A DNA stretch of 64,000 bases from Bergeyella porcorum (GCF_042427575.1 NZ_JBHMFD010000014.1:1-64000), one strand, 5' to 3'. Counted from the first letter of the stretch, positions 1 through 8,839 are shown. Made by a program: numbers and translations. Notes: a model not told the origin generated them from the sequence alone.

Positions 1-120
1 GTTGATAGTTGATGGTTGATGGAGAACAATTCAAGACTAAGGATAATAGTATTAGCGTCTTTGCCCCTTTTGGGGGACAGGGGGCTGATTCAAAACTCAG
101 CACTCAACACTCAAAACTAG
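1..120. repeat. Composite intergenic repeat (heptamers plus C/G-run hairpin)
   Basis: The window opens with three near-identical 7-mers (GTTGATA, GTTGATG, GTTGATG). A module follows with runs of C and G (CCCCttttGGGGG, then ACAGGGGG), and then CACTCAA heptamers at about 101-114. The same modules recur, partly in inverse orientation, at 2220-2335, 25272-25300, 26836-27000 and 27340-27530. I see no coding potential. The stretch lies directly upstream of a secreted surface protein gene. Confidence 0.7.
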
Positions 121-161
121 AAAAAAATAATGTTTAATATATAATTTAAAACCAATTTAAG

Positions 162-2027
162 ATGAAGAAATCATTGATTTTTGCGGGAATGTTGGTGGTA
201 GGATTTGCCAACGCCCAGTACGAAGGAAAAGTAGGTGTGAACACAGAAACACCAAAGGCGACATTGGAGGTTCAGCCCAACGCTACCAATTTAGCAGGAA
301 CAACCAATGAGGGGCTTTTAATCCCAAGATTGAGCAAAGAGAGAGTAGCGAAAATGGCTAGCCCAGAGACCTCTACATTAGTTTATGTAAATGAGGCTAC
401 TACCTACACTACAGGTACAGATACAGCAGCGGATACAAGAGTAGCAAAAATAGATGCTGTAGGTTTCTACCATTACAATGGTACACAATGGGTAAAGCAT
501 CTAGATACAGATACCAATGATGCAGAATGGGTATATGATGCTACTGCCAATAGAATTAACCTAAAGAGAAGTGGGGCAGGAACTATGGCTAATAGTGTCT
601 TTTATGATGCTAATACAGGACAGTATGTGGATATAGATGATGAAAATAACATCAGAGAAGGAAGACTTAATAATACTAATGGAATATTAAGTGCTGAGCT
701 TGTAACACGTTCGTTTTCATCAGGTGATATGAAATATAGAAATTTTGTGCATTCGGAGTCAGCGAACCTACCTCTATCTACCGGAAGAGCAGCGAATGGG
801 ACGATAGTATCTCGATATAAACAATTAGGATCATATAATCTCGTAGCATCAGAATCTGATACAACAAATAGATTATACTCTGTTTATTCGAAAATTTTAG
901 TTCCACCAACTAATGCTAATAATTATGTAGCAGTTTATGGTAATGATTCAGGGGTGAATTTGTTTGGTACGGGAACTGTTACAGCTTCTATCGGACAAAC
1001 AGGGTCGATATCCATAGGTAATAGTCAAAAGGTTACAAGTTATATAACGGGTCTTTTGGGATCGTCCTCGGTAAATACCTCAGGTACAGTGGCTAATGTT
1101 TATGGTACTACTGGTAGAGTATTTTATTATAGTCCGACAGGAGCAACAGTCGAAGCTTCAGCAGCGGGTTACTTTACTTCAGCTACACCATTTACGGATA
1201 ACTCTTTAATTAATCAAAATATTGGGGTTTATTCTATTCTAAATAATAACTCTCAGAACACAGGAACTGGAAAGTTTATGGCGGGCTTGTATGCTAGTAC
1301 ACGACAAATGGGAAAAATAAAATATCCTAATATGTATGGTATCTATACCATGTCAGCTATTGCCCCTACAGCCGTAGCACCAACTAATAATTACGGTCTT
1401 TACATTGCAGATGTGAAGGGTGGAGAAACCCTTAATAGAGCTATCCATACAGAAGCTGGTAAAATCCGTTTTGGAGATTTAGCGGATGCTACAGCTACAG
1501 CAGATAGAGTAGTAACAGTAGATGCAAATGGGGTATTAAAAGTAGGTAACGCATATGCCACAAATACTACCAATAGCCTTTGGACAAGAGATGAAGCAAC
1601 CAATACCATCAAGTTGGCAGTTAATTCAGATGGCACAGATAGAACCAATGCGGTAACGATAGATAATGCTGGAGCGGTTTATGCTTCAAGTTTAAAAGGT
1701 TATAATGGAGCCACCATCTTCCCAGACTATGTATTCCAGAAGTATTATACAGGTAACTCTTCTATCAAAGCAGATTATACATTCAAGTCTTTGAGCCAAG
1801 TGGAGGATTTTGTAAAAACCAATGGGCATTTACCAGGGTATAAATCAGCAGAAGCTATCAAAGCTCAAGGTTATGTAGATTTAATGGAAACTCAATTAAC
1901 CAATGTAGAGAAAATTGAGGAACTTTATCTTCATAGCATAGAGCAGGAGAAAAATCTAAAAGAGCTAAGAAAGGAAAATGAAGAATTGAAAGCTCGTTTA
2001 GAGAAACTAGAAAAACTTTTGAAATAG
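162..2027 (+). CDS. Secreted surface protein with C-terminal coiled coil (tail-fibre-like)
   Basis: The 621-residue protein begins with a Sec signal peptide ending about residue 19 (cleavage near ANA/Q). The mature N-terminus carries the block GKVGVNTETPKATLEV followed by LIPRLSKE, which is also found in the product of the frameshifted gene at 28335-29136. The middle is rich in Thr, Asn, Gly and Ala, with no catalytic motif that I recognise. The last ~90 residues (YTFKSLSQVEDFVKTNGHLP, then a Leu/Glu/Lys heptad coiled coil) look like the trimerising C-terminus of Bacteroidota fibre-type proteins that sometimes carry an S74 chaperone domain; no S74 catalytic Ser/Lys pair is obvious here. Role inferred: exported surface or adhesive fibre. 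A hairpin terminator follows directly, so the gene is probably monocistronic. Composite repeats flank it on both sides. Confidence 0.75.
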   Translation: MKKSLIFAGMLVVGFANAQYEGKVGVNTETPKATLEVQPNATNLAGTTNEGLLIPRLSKERVAKMASPETSTLVYVNEATTYTTGTDTAADTRVAKIDAVGFYHYNGTQWVKHLDTDTNDAEWVYDATANRINLKRSGAGTMANSVFYDANTGQYVDIDDENNIREGRLNNTNGILSAELVTRSFSSGDMKYRNFVHSESANLPLSTGRAANGTIVSRYKQLGSYNLVASESDTTNRLYSVYSKILVPPTNANNYVAVYGNDSGVNLFGTGTVTASIGQTGSISIGNSQKVTSYITGLLGSSSVNTSGTVANVYGTTGRVFYYSPTGATVEASAAGYFTSATPFTDNSLINQNIGVYSILNNNSQNTGTGKFMAGLYASTRQMGKIKYPNMYGIYTMSAIAPTAVAPTNNYGLYIADVKGGETLNRAIHTEAGKIRFGDLADATATADRVVTVDANGVLKVGNAYATNTTNSLWTRDEATNTIKLAVNSDGTDRTNAVTIDNAGAVYASSLKGYNGATIFPDYVFQKYYTGNSSIKADYTFKSLSQVEDFVKTNGHLPGYKSAEAIKAQGYVDLMETQLTNVEKIEELYLHSIEQEKNLKELRKENEELKARLEKLEKLLK

Positions 2028-2034
2028 AAGATGA

Positions 2035-2070
2035 AGCCGTCTTACAGTTATTGTAAAGGCGGCTTTTTTT
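2035..2070 (+). terminator. Rho-independent terminator of the surface protein gene
   Basis: An imperfect hairpin (AGCCGTCTTAC / GTAAAGGCGGCT) is followed by a run of seven T, beginning 8 nt after the stop codon. Confidence 0.75.
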
Positions 2071-2219
2071 GTTTGGCAGTAAAACATAAGGTCATTTAGC
2101 AATCACAGTCAAGTGTCGCTGGTGGAGACGATAAGAAGCTCTATGCTGGCTCACTGAAAAACGGCAAACTTGCTGAGGAAGATTTCCTAGTTAGGGAGTT
2201 GGTTGTTTACTAGGAAGTT

Positions 2220-2335
2220 AGAGGTTGGATGCTAGAAATAAGTCTTTTCTCTTTCTTCAAAGAAACTTAAAACTTAGCACTCAAAACTGAAAATTAGTTG
2301 ATGGTAGTACCCCTTCGGGGGATTAGAATAAGAAA
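2220..2335. repeat. Composite intergenic repeat, inverse copy
   Basis: It contains AGTCTTTTCTCTTTCTTC (the reverse complement of a module at about 26953-26970 and 27456-27473), CACTCAAAACT, a GTTGATGG heptamer and a CCCCTTCGGGGG hairpin. These are the modules seen at the left edge of the window. The rest of 2071-2447 has no gene that I can support. Confidence 0.65.
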
Positions 2336-2447
2336 AGATAAGAGCACACTGATGAAGTGTTAAAAGAAGGAAAAATGATTTTTTTTTTTCGTTCGTGTTT
2401 AAAAAGTGGTATTGTTATTTCTGATATATTTTATATAATTTAGCCGA

Positions 2448-3091
2448 ATGAAATGTACAAGATGTGAATCGTTAAATAAGATTAAGACAGGTTTTGTTGG
2501 AGGCATATAGCGATTAAATGTAAAGACTGTGGTTATTTTTTTTTCAGTGTTGATAAGAAGTCGGATGTCAAAACGCCAGAACAAAAGCGTCTTGCTTTGC
2601 AAATGTATTTGGAAGGATATTGAATATTAGCTACGGAACGGTTTATCGATGGGGTAAGAGATGGGGAGAATCTGTGGAACTTCGAGTCTATTGAAATAGT
2701 GGAATTGGATGAGATTCACAGTTATGTACAGTCAAAAAAAACTACTGTTGGAGCTGGATTATTATTGATAGATTTGGAAAAAAGTTCATCGGTTTTGTTT
2801 GTGGTAAACGAAACATAGAAATCTTCTTGAGTCTTTGTAATAAATTGAAAAACAGATGTATAAAAGGTTTTTTGTAGCGATTGTTAGAAGAGTTATTCAG
2901 AGGTAATTCCAAGTGAAAAGCATATGGAATCCAAAGCAGAAAACTTTACAGTGGAGGGATATAATAGTAGTATAAGACATTATTTGGCAAGATTTAAAAG
3001 AAAAGGAAAATGTTACTCGAAGTCAAAAACAATGTTAGAAAATTCCTTGAAGCTTTTATTTTTGAAACTGAATCTAAGAAATAAAAACTAA
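2448..3091 (+). pseudogene. Decayed IS1-family transposase
   Basis: Reading across frames recovers an InsA-like zinc-finger start (MKCTRC, then IKCKDCGYFF), a helix-turn-helix (ISYGTVYRWGKRWGESVEL), the InsB catalytic region (IEIVELDEIHSYVQ, then WIIIDRFGKKFIGFVCG) and the conserved C-terminus (IRHYLARFKRKGKCYSKSK). At least four frameshifts or premature stops separate these blocks, so no functional transposase can be made. The last frame ends in TAA overlapping the ATG of the next gene (TAATG). No clear terminal inverted repeats were found by eye. The family assignment rests on the ELDE and RHYLARFKRK motifs. Confidence 0.8.
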
Positions 3092-3792
3092 TGAAATTAT
3101 TATTTTCAATAATATTCATCGGAGGGACGATACAGGCTCAAGACTTCATCTCTACCGACCGCCCAGACCAGAGCGAAGGCGTATTTGTCTTACCTCGTAA
3201 GCAATTGCAATTGGAAACAGGCATTACCTTTTCTAAAAATAGCCTAACCAACAGCACAATGCTAAGATACGGCATAGGAAAAAATACCGAATTGCGTCTA
3301 GAAAATGGTTTGCAAACCTTGGGAAAATTCTCTACAGACGCTATTGTACTAAGTGCTAAACAAAAAATTTTTGAAAGTGACAACCATCTTCCTTCCATCA
3401 CAGGAATAGGCTATCTGAGCTATACCCCCAATACCGAACATCCCTTTTCTACCGATGCCGTTTTAGCATTTCAACAGGAAATATCTCCAAAGTTTTCTAT
3501 GGATTGGAACATCGGCATCAAAGAGCAGTTTCAGAGTTTTATTTGGACTTCCATTCTCAATTATTCTCCAAAAGATGAGCTCAATTTTTTTGCTGAATAT
3601 TTTGCAGATTTTGGAAATAGAGCTCCAAATCACGGTATAGACTTTGGGGTAATGTATATCATCAATCCTAATTTTCAGATAGACTTTGCCGTGGGGCAAT
3701 CCATCTTCACTACAGATGGAGAGCCTTTTGCCACAGCTGGAGTGTCTTACCGATTCAGAAACGCCCACATTCGCTCGGTTGAAAAAAATTAA
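3091..3792 (+). CDS. Outer-membrane beta-barrel, MetA-pathway/transporter-like protein
   Basis: A 233-residue exported protein with a short signal peptide ending near IQAQ. The mature sequence opens with DFISTDRPDQSEG, the hallmark start of the Phenol_MetA_deg (PF13557)-like outer-membrane family common in Bacteroidota. Alternating hydrophobic strands (LRLENGLQTLG, FAEYFADFG, FQIDFAVGQSIF) fit a beta-barrel. Substrate is unknown; annotations as phenol-degradation proteins are historical. The ATG overlaps the last stop of the IS1 remnant, so the native promoter has probably been replaced or displaced by the insertion. The gene is separated from aroC by 32 bp that contain the aroC -7 element. 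Confidence 0.65.
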   Translation: MKLLFSIIFIGGTIQAQDFISTDRPDQSEGVFVLPRKQLQLETGITFSKNSLTNSTMLRYGIGKNTELRLENGLQTLGKFSTDAIVLSAKQKIFESDNHLPSITGIGYLSYTPNTEHPFSTDAVLAFQQEISPKFSMDWNIGIKEQFQSFIWTSILNYSPKDELNFFAEYFADFGNRAPNHGIDFGVMYIINPNFQIDFAVGQSIFTTDGEPFATAGVSYRFRNAHIRSVEKN

Positions 3793-3812
3793 CAACCTTT
3801 CCTACAATTCCT

Positions 3813-3820
3813 TATCTTTG
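3813..3820 (+). promoter_or_regulatory. Promoter -7 element upstream of aroC
   Basis: TATCTTTG matches the Bacteroidota -7 consensus TAnnTTTG. The aroC ATG begins 5 nt after its last base, so transcription would start at or very near the start codon. Confidence 0.6.
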
Positions 3821-3824
3821 TGCA

Positions 3825-4883
3825 ATGTTCACATTAGGAAATTTTCTCACACTATCCACCTTCGGGGAAAGCCACGGGCTGGCTTATGGTGGCATTATAC
3901 AGAACTTCCCCGCTGGATTGGAAGTAGATTTAGCAGCCGTTCAACAAGAACTTGACCGAAGAAAACCAGGGCAAAGCAGCATTGTAACCCAAAGAAAAGA
4001 AAGCGATACCGTAAAATTCCTTTCGGGCATCTTCGATGGCAAAACCACTGGAACCCCCATAGGATTTATCATTGAAAATGAAAATCAAAAATCAAAGGAT
4101 TACGACCATATCGCAAAAGCTTACCGCCCAAGCCACGCTGATTTCACCTATGACCAAAAATTCGGTTTTAGAGACTATCGCGGTGGTGGGAAATCTTCCG
4201 CCAGAGAAACCGTCAATTGGGTGGTGGCTGGTGCTCTAGCCAAGCAGCTTTTACCCGACATTAGCATCAATGCCTATGTATCTTCCGTAGGCGATATCTT
4301 CTGTGTAAAGCCGTATCAAGATTTGGATTTTTCTAAAACAGAAAACAATATTGTGCGTTGCCCCGATGAAGAAACCGCCGAAAAAATGATTGCCAAAATC
4401 AAAGTCATCAAAAAAGAAGGCAATACCATAGGTGGCACCATCACCTGTGTGATAAAAAATGCCCCCATAGGTCTTGGCGAACCTGTTTTTGGGAAACTAC
4501 AAGCCGAACTTGCTAAGGCGATGATGAACATCAATGCCGCAAAAGGCTTTGAATATGGCAGTGGATTCTGCGGTGCTAAAATGACAGGAAAGGAACATAA
4601 CGACCTCTTCAATGAGGACTTCACCACCAAAACTAACCTCTCGGGAGGGATACAAGGAGGCATCTCCAACGGGATGGACATCTATTTCCGTGTGGCATTT
4701 AAGCCCATTGCTACACTCCTAAGACCACAAGAAAGCATAGACCAAGATGGTAACCCCATCATCGTAGAAGGCAAAGGCAGACACGACCCTTGCGTAGTCC
4801 CCAGGGCAGTACCCATCGTGGAAAATTTAGCCGCCTTTGTATTGGCAGATTTATTTTTAATCAATAAAATTAGAACCTTTTAA
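3825..4883 (+). CDS. aroC: Chorismate synthase
   Basis: The enzyme converts 5-enolpyruvylshikimate-3-phosphate to chorismate, the last step of the shikimate pathway, using reduced FMN in the cytosol. The 352-residue length is normal. Family signatures visible: TFGESHG near the N-terminus with His17, YRGGGKSSARET around residue 120, AAKGFEYGSGF, GGISNGMDI and RHDPCVVPRAVP near the C-terminus. The start at MFTLGNFLTL gives the usual family N-terminus, whereas an alternative upstream start in another frame would not. A downstream thioredoxin-fold gene begins 18 nt after the stop and may be co-transcribed. Confidence 0.97.
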   Translation: MFTLGNFLTLSTFGESHGLAYGGIIQNFPAGLEVDLAAVQQELDRRKPGQSSIVTQRKESDTVKFLSGIFDGKTTGTPIGFIIENENQKSKDYDHIAKAYRPSHADFTYDQKFGFRDYRGGGKSSARETVNWVVAGALAKQLLPDISINAYVSSVGDIFCVKPYQDLDFSKTENNIVRCPDEETAEKMIAKIKVIKKEGNTIGGTITCVIKNAPIGLGEPVFGKLQAELAKAMMNINAAKGFEYGSGFCGAKMTGKEHNDLFNEDFTTKTNLSGGIQGGISNGMDIYFRVAFKPIATLLRPQESIDQDGNPIIVEGKGRHDPCVVPRAVPIVENLAAFVLADLFLINKIRTF

Positions 4884-4901
4884 CTTTAATTTTTTCAAAA
4901 G

Positions 4902-5468
4902 ATGAATTTAAAATCATATTGGGAAAAAGCCCTCACGCCAGAGGATTACATCGCCTTATCCGAGGAACGAGCTCAAAAGAATCCTAATCCCAACGACCCT
5001 TATCAAGAATATTACGAACTGGGATTGCAGAGAATGCAAAGGATTTTAAAAACTTTTAAACCCGATGAAGAGCAACTCAAAACACTGAAAGAAAAAAACT
5101 TTAATGGTAAAATTCTCATCATTTCAGAGCCGTGGTGTGGCGATGCCAGCACTACCGTGCCTGCCGTTTTCAAGTTTTTTGAAGGTCATAATGAAGTGAG
5201 GATTTTCTTGAGAGATCGTGATGAATCCCTTATCAACCAATTTCTTACCAATGGCTCAAAATCTATTCCTCTGGTCATCATCTTAGATGAGAACGATGAA
5301 GCACTCCACCGCTGGGGCCCTCGCCCTGCTTATGGCATAGAGCTTTTAGCAAAGTACAAAGCCAATCCAGAAGCTTATCCTAAAGAAAGTTTTTACAACG
5401 ATTTGCAAGTATATTACGCCAAAAACAAAGGCAAAGACGCTATCGAGGAAATTTTAAATTTAATCTAA
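4902..5468 (+). CDS. Thioredoxin-fold family protein with WCGDA site
   Basis: A 188-residue cytosolic protein without a signal peptide. The predicted fold is a helical N-terminus (residues 1-65) followed by a thioredoxin core with the site EPWCGDASTTVP at about residues 74-85 and a cis-proline region (SIPLVIILDE). Only one Cys of the usual CxxC is present, which is typical of the Thioredoxin_9-like group, so a classical dithiol-disulfide reaction is unlikely. It sits between aroC and a TlpA-like gene, with 13 nt to the latter. Physiological role is unknown. Confidence 0.7.
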   Translation: MNLKSYWEKALTPEDYIALSEERAQKNPNPNDPYQEYYELGLQRMQRILKTFKPDEEQLKTLKEKNFNGKILIISEPWCGDASTTVPAVFKFFEGHNEVRIFLRDRDESLINQFLTNGSKSIPLVIILDENDEALHRWGPRPAYGIELLAKYKANPEAYPKESFYNDLQVYYAKNKGKDAIEEILNLI

Positions 5469-5481
5469 AAAAAAGAATATT

Positions 5482-6015
5482 TTGAAAAAGAATATCATCT
5501 ACATTGTTCTTCTATTGGTTTTAGGTGCTGTGGCATTCGTGCCTGGGGTGAAAGAGTTTATCTTTCCCGTTGCTAAAATAGAAGAAGCTGTTCATATAGA
5601 CGATGCCGACTATAACATAGAACTGAAAGGCATCAACACCACCAGTACCAATCTAAAAAATTTGAAAGGAAAAAAAATGGTATTTCTTAACTTCTGGGGA
5701 ACTTGGTGCAAGCCTTGCCGCGAAGAGTGGAAAAGCATTCAAAATCTCTATGATGCTAAAAAAGACAAGGTAGATTTTGTCCTCATTGCAATGATGGATA
5801 AGGAGGAAGAGGTGAGAAAATTCTTGCAAGAACACCAATACACCGCCCCTGTTTATATTGCAGAAAGTCCCATTAGTGAAAACCTTCTTCCAAAAGTTTT
5901 CCCTACCACTTTCCTTTTAGACAAGAACGGACGCATCTTACTAAAAGAAACAGCCTCCAAAGATTGGAATACTGCTGAATCTAAAACATTTATAGACCAG
6001 ATGGCTCAGCAATAG
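5482..6015 (+). CDS. TlpA/ResA-like thiol-disulfide oxidoreductase
   Basis: 177 residues. An N-terminal signal anchor (NIIYIVLLLVLGAVAFVPG) is followed by a periplasmic thioredoxin domain with the active site FWGTWCKPCREEW at about residues 71-83 and the cis-Pro motif VFPTTFLLD. Known relatives reduce disulfides for cytochrome c maturation or envelope protein folding; which applies here cannot be read from the sequence. The start codon is TTG; no in-frame ATG lies upstream of the hydrophobic segment, and TTG retains a complete signal anchor (MKKNIIYIV). It is probably co-transcribed with the preceding gene. Confidence 0.8.
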   Translation: MKKNIIYIVLLLVLGAVAFVPGVKEFIFPVAKIEEAVHIDDADYNIELKGINTTSTNLKNLKGKKMVFLNFWGTWCKPCREEWKSIQNLYDAKKDKVDFVLIAMMDKEEEVRKFLQEHQYTAPVYIAESPISENLLPKVFPTTFLLDKNGRILLKETASKDWNTAESKTFIDQMAQQ

Positions 6016-6106
6016 GAAATTATTTTAACATAATTTTACCATTTATCCACCGTCTCTTGGAACGGATTTTGTGATTTTCAGTTCGTTCAAAAAAAGACAA
6101 CAACAA

Positions 6107-6448
6107 ATGAAATATTCAAAAGTAGAAATACTAAAACAGACCATCAAACATAAAGGATTTATACAAAAAATCCCTGTGGTGTGGCGAATGATAAAACTGT
6201 GGCGAAAAGGCGTTTATAAAACCAACGCCATAGATATGATTCTTCCCATTTTGGGATTGCTCTATGTGATTTCCCCTATTGATTTGATACCAGAAATTGC
6301 AGTCCCTTTCATTGGTTCCGTGGACGATTTGGCCATTTTAGCCCTTGTAATTCCCAAACTGATGAAAGAAATAGACAAATTTCTCCTTTGGGAAGCCACA
6401 CAGAAAAAAGACCTCAAAACCATTGAGGTAGAGGAAAAGGCAAACTGA
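6107..6448 (+). CDS. YkvA family (DUF1232) membrane protein
   Basis: 113 residues. The DUF1232 signature is clear: a hydrophobic segment LPILGLLYVISPIDLIPE followed by IGSVDDLAILALVI. Family function is not established; members are small inner-membrane proteins. I prefer the ATG at 6107 (MKYSKVEIL) over a GTG 36 nt upstream because the upstream segment is low-complexity and not family-like. A hairpin terminator lies about 45 nt downstream. Confidence 0.8.
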   Translation: MKYSKVEILKQTIKHKGFIQKIPVVWRMIKLWRKGVYKTNAIDMILPILGLLYVISPIDLIPEIAVPFIGSVDDLAILALVIPKLMKEIDKFLLWEATQKKDLKTIEVEEKAN

Positions 6449-6494
6449 AAATTAGTTATCTTTTTATCTTTACTTACTTGTAAATAAAACATTA

Positions 6495-6528
6495 GGCTGT
6501 TCGAAAAGTTTTGGACAGCTTTTTTTTT
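6495..6528 (+). terminator. Hairpin terminator (or left end of IS remnant)
   Basis: GGCTGTTC / GGACAGCT stem with a 10-nt loop and eight T. Its left arm resembles, in inverted orientation, the hairpin at 7143-7167, so it could instead be a terminal repeat of the IS1182-like remnant between them. The T-run favours a terminator. Confidence 0.6.
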
Positions 6529-6539
6529 GGTGTTTTTTC

Positions 6540-7126
6540 TCAAATTTTGTGTATATGACGGGACAAAAATAGAAACAACCTCCAATAAATACCCTTCTGT
6601 TTGGAGAGGTTCTGTGGAAAAATATCAAGAAAAACTCAAAACCAAAATCAATCGAATTTTATCCGATATTGAAGAGAGTATCCGGTTTGATAGCCAAGAA
6701 CTTAACACGGAATAATTACCCAAAGTGATTGATTCTGAAAAACTTCGTGAGAAATTATCTGAAATCAACCAACGATTAAAAGAACCGACTAAAAAACAAG
6801 CAAAAGAACTTCTGAACAGTGAAAAAGGCTTGGAGCATCGAAGCAAACGACCAATCGAAGTGGAAGTTGTTTTTGGGTAATTCAAAAGTAATAATAAGTT
6901 TAATAGGTTTACATTCAGATGGTTAGAGGAATTGAAGATGGAATTTCTACTGATGGCTATTGGGTATAATTTGAGAAAAATGGTATCTAAAGGGGTGAAA
7001 TCTGCCCCAACGAGCCGAAAAACATCGAAAAACGGTCAAAATTCTGCCGAAGAACAAAATTTTAATGTTTTTAGCTTCCATAGAAAAGTTTTCACCAAAA
7101 TATTTTTAGAAAAATCAGCCTACTAA
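6540..7126 (+). pseudogene. IS1182-like transposase remnant
   Basis: Fragments of an IS1182-family (IS4/IS5-like DDE) transposase. The YDGTKIE...NKYPSVWRGS block is at about 6548-6610. A helical linker (KLREKLSEINQRLKEP) follows. It then jumps to the C-terminal block EKGLEHRSKRPIEVEVVFG, an in-frame TAA, and RFTFRWLEELKMEFLLMAIG with YNLRKM. The N-terminal third and the central catalytic part are missing, so it is inactive. The stop after VVFG looks like a point mutation of a Gln codon. Confidence 0.8.
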
Positions 7127-7142
7127 AATTTAGCGGCATAAA

Positions 7143-7167
7143 AAAAGCTGCCCTTTTCGGACAGCTT
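7143..7167 (-). terminator. Rho-independent terminator of the ABC-F gene
   Basis: On the minus strand AAGCTGTCC, a short GAAA-type loop and GGGCAGCTT are followed by a T-run. It lies just past the stop of the ABC-F gene. Confidence 0.75.
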
Positions 7168-7193
7168 CTTCTTTACTTTAAGTGATACAATTT

Positions 7194-8819
7194 TTATGAA
7201 TACATCTGCTGTTGCAGTTCCTTCACGCGTTTATCGGTAAGGTATTCATCATAGGTCATTTCTCTATCAATAACCCCTTTTGGAGTAAGCTCTATCACGC
7301 GGTTACACACGGTTTGTAGCATTTCGTGGTCGTGTGAAGCTAGGAGGATATTGCCTTTGAAATTAACCAATGAATTGTTGAGTGTGGTAATACTTTCCAA
7401 ATCCAAGTGGTTGGTAGGCTCGTCTAATAGGAGGACATTGGCTTTCTGTAGCATCATTCTACTGAACATACAACGCATCTTTTCACCTCCAGAAAGTACG
7501 GTGGAAGATTTTAAAGCTTCATCGCCAGAGAACAACATTCTACCAAGGAATCCACGGATAAATTCTTCGTGTCTTTCTTCATCGGTTTTGGTGTATTGTC
7601 TTAGCCAATCTACCAAGTTGAGTTCCTTATTTTGGAAAAACTCAGTGTTGTCTAGTGGCATATAAGATTGGGTAGTGGTAACGCCCCACGCATATTCTCC
7701 CTTATCTGCATTGGTGTTTCCAGAGATAATCTGGAAAAACTCACTAATCGCTAACGAGTTTTTGGAAAGGATAGCTACTTTGTCTCCTTTTTTCAATTTA
7801 AAATCAATATTAGAGAACAATACTTCCCCGTCTTTTGAGGTGGCTAAATCTTTCACTTCTAAGATTTGGTCACCAGCTTCTCTTTCTGTTTCCCAGATGA
7901 TGGCAGGGTAGCGTCTAGAGGTAGGCTTGATGTCTTCAATGTTGAGTTTATCGAGCATTTTCTTTCTTGCCGTAGCTTGTTTAGCTTTAGCCACATTAGA
8001 AGAGAAACGGGCAATGAACTCTTGCAATTCTTTTTTCTTTTCTTCTGCTTTTTTGTTGGCTTGAGCCCTCTGTCTGGTTGCTAATTGAGAGGCTTGGTAC
8101 CAGAAAGAGTAGTTACCTGTATAGAGGTTGAGTTTAGAATAGTCTAAATCCCCAATGTGGGTACAAACGGCATCTAGGAAGTGACGGTCGTGTGATACTA
8201 CAATCACCGTGTTTTCATAATCTGCTAAGAAATCTTCAAGCCAAGAGATGGTATCAATGTCCAAATCGTTGGTAGGCTCGTCCAGAATCAGAACATCGGG
8301 ATTTCCGAATAACGCTTGTGCTAAAAGTACCTTTACTTTATCCTTATTTTCTAGCTCGCTCATCATTTGCCAGTGCATATCTTCTTTAATGCCCACATTA
8401 GAAAGCATCGTCTGTGCATCAGACTCTGCGTTCCATCCGCCCATTTCATCATAGATTACGCCTAGCTCCCCAGCTTTGATTCCATCTTCATCAGAAAAAT
8501 CTGGTTTTGCATAGAGGGCGTCCATTTCCTCTTTAATTTCGAATAATTTTTTATTACCTCTTAGGACGGTTTCCAAGACGGTATATTGGTCGTATGCAAA
8601 GTGGTCTTGCTCTAATACGGACATTCTCTTGCCTGGTTCTAGGGAAACATTTCCCGTAGTAGGCTCTTGCTTACCTGTTAATATCTTTAAGAAAGTAGAT
8701 TTTCCTGCACCATTGGCACCGATGATACCGTAGCAATTGCCTTTGGTAAACATAATGTTTACTTCATCAAAAAGGACTCTCTTTCCAAATTGTAATGATA
8801 AGTTTGATACTGTTAACAT
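7194..8819 (-). CDS. ABC-F family ATPase, YbiT-like
   Basis: 541 residues with two ABC domains and no membrane segments, as in translation-associated ABC-F proteins that bind the ribosomal E-site. Domain 1 has an intact Walker A (GANGAGKST, about residue 37) and Walker B (VLILDEPTNDLD). A charged linker (NKKAEEKKKELQEFIARFSS) follows. Domain 2 has an ABC signature (LSGGEKMR) and Walker B (VLLLDEPTNHLD), but its Walker A position reads ILSKNSLAISEF, without the GxxGxGKS/T loop. Overall alignment from memory is best to E. coli YbiT. The start at MLTVSNLSL removes 25 unrelated residues and sits about 20 nt from a -7 element. Confidence 0.88.
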   Translation of the reverse strand: MLTVSNLSLQFGKRVLFDEVNIMFTKGNCYGIIGANGAGKSTFLKILTGKQEPTTGNVSLEPGKRMSVLEQDHFAYDQYTVLETVLRGNKKLFEIKEEMDALYAKPDFSDEDGIKAGELGVIYDEMGGWNAESDAQTMLSNVGIKEDMHWQMMSELENKDKVKVLLAQALFGNPDVLILDEPTNDLDIDTISWLEDFLADYENTVIVVSHDRHFLDAVCTHIGDLDYSKLNLYTGNYSFWYQASQLATRQRAQANKKAEEKKKELQEFIARFSSNVAKAKQATARKKMLDKLNIEDIKPTSRRYPAIIWETEREAGDQILEVKDLATSKDGEVLFSNIDFKLKKGDKVAILSKNSLAISEFFQIISGNTNADKGEYAWGVTTTQSYMPLDNTEFFQNKELNLVDWLRQYTKTDEERHEEFIRGFLGRMLFSGDEALKSSTVLSGGEKMRCMFSRMMLQKANVLLLDEPTNHLDLESITTLNNSLVNFKGNILLASHDHEMLQTVCNRVIELTPKGVIDREMTYDEYLTDKRVKELQQQMYS

Positions 8820-8839
8820 AGTGTTTTGTAAATTTGTCG

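Noticed and set aside
3138..3401. Antisense frames over genes in general (for example opposite the MetA-like barrel)
   Set aside because: They overlap well-supported genes on the other strand, have low-complexity or unrelated translations, and have no promoter of their own.
6527..7126. Two small hypothetical genes (62 and 64 residues)
   Set aside because: Both are fragments of one decayed IS1182-like transposase.
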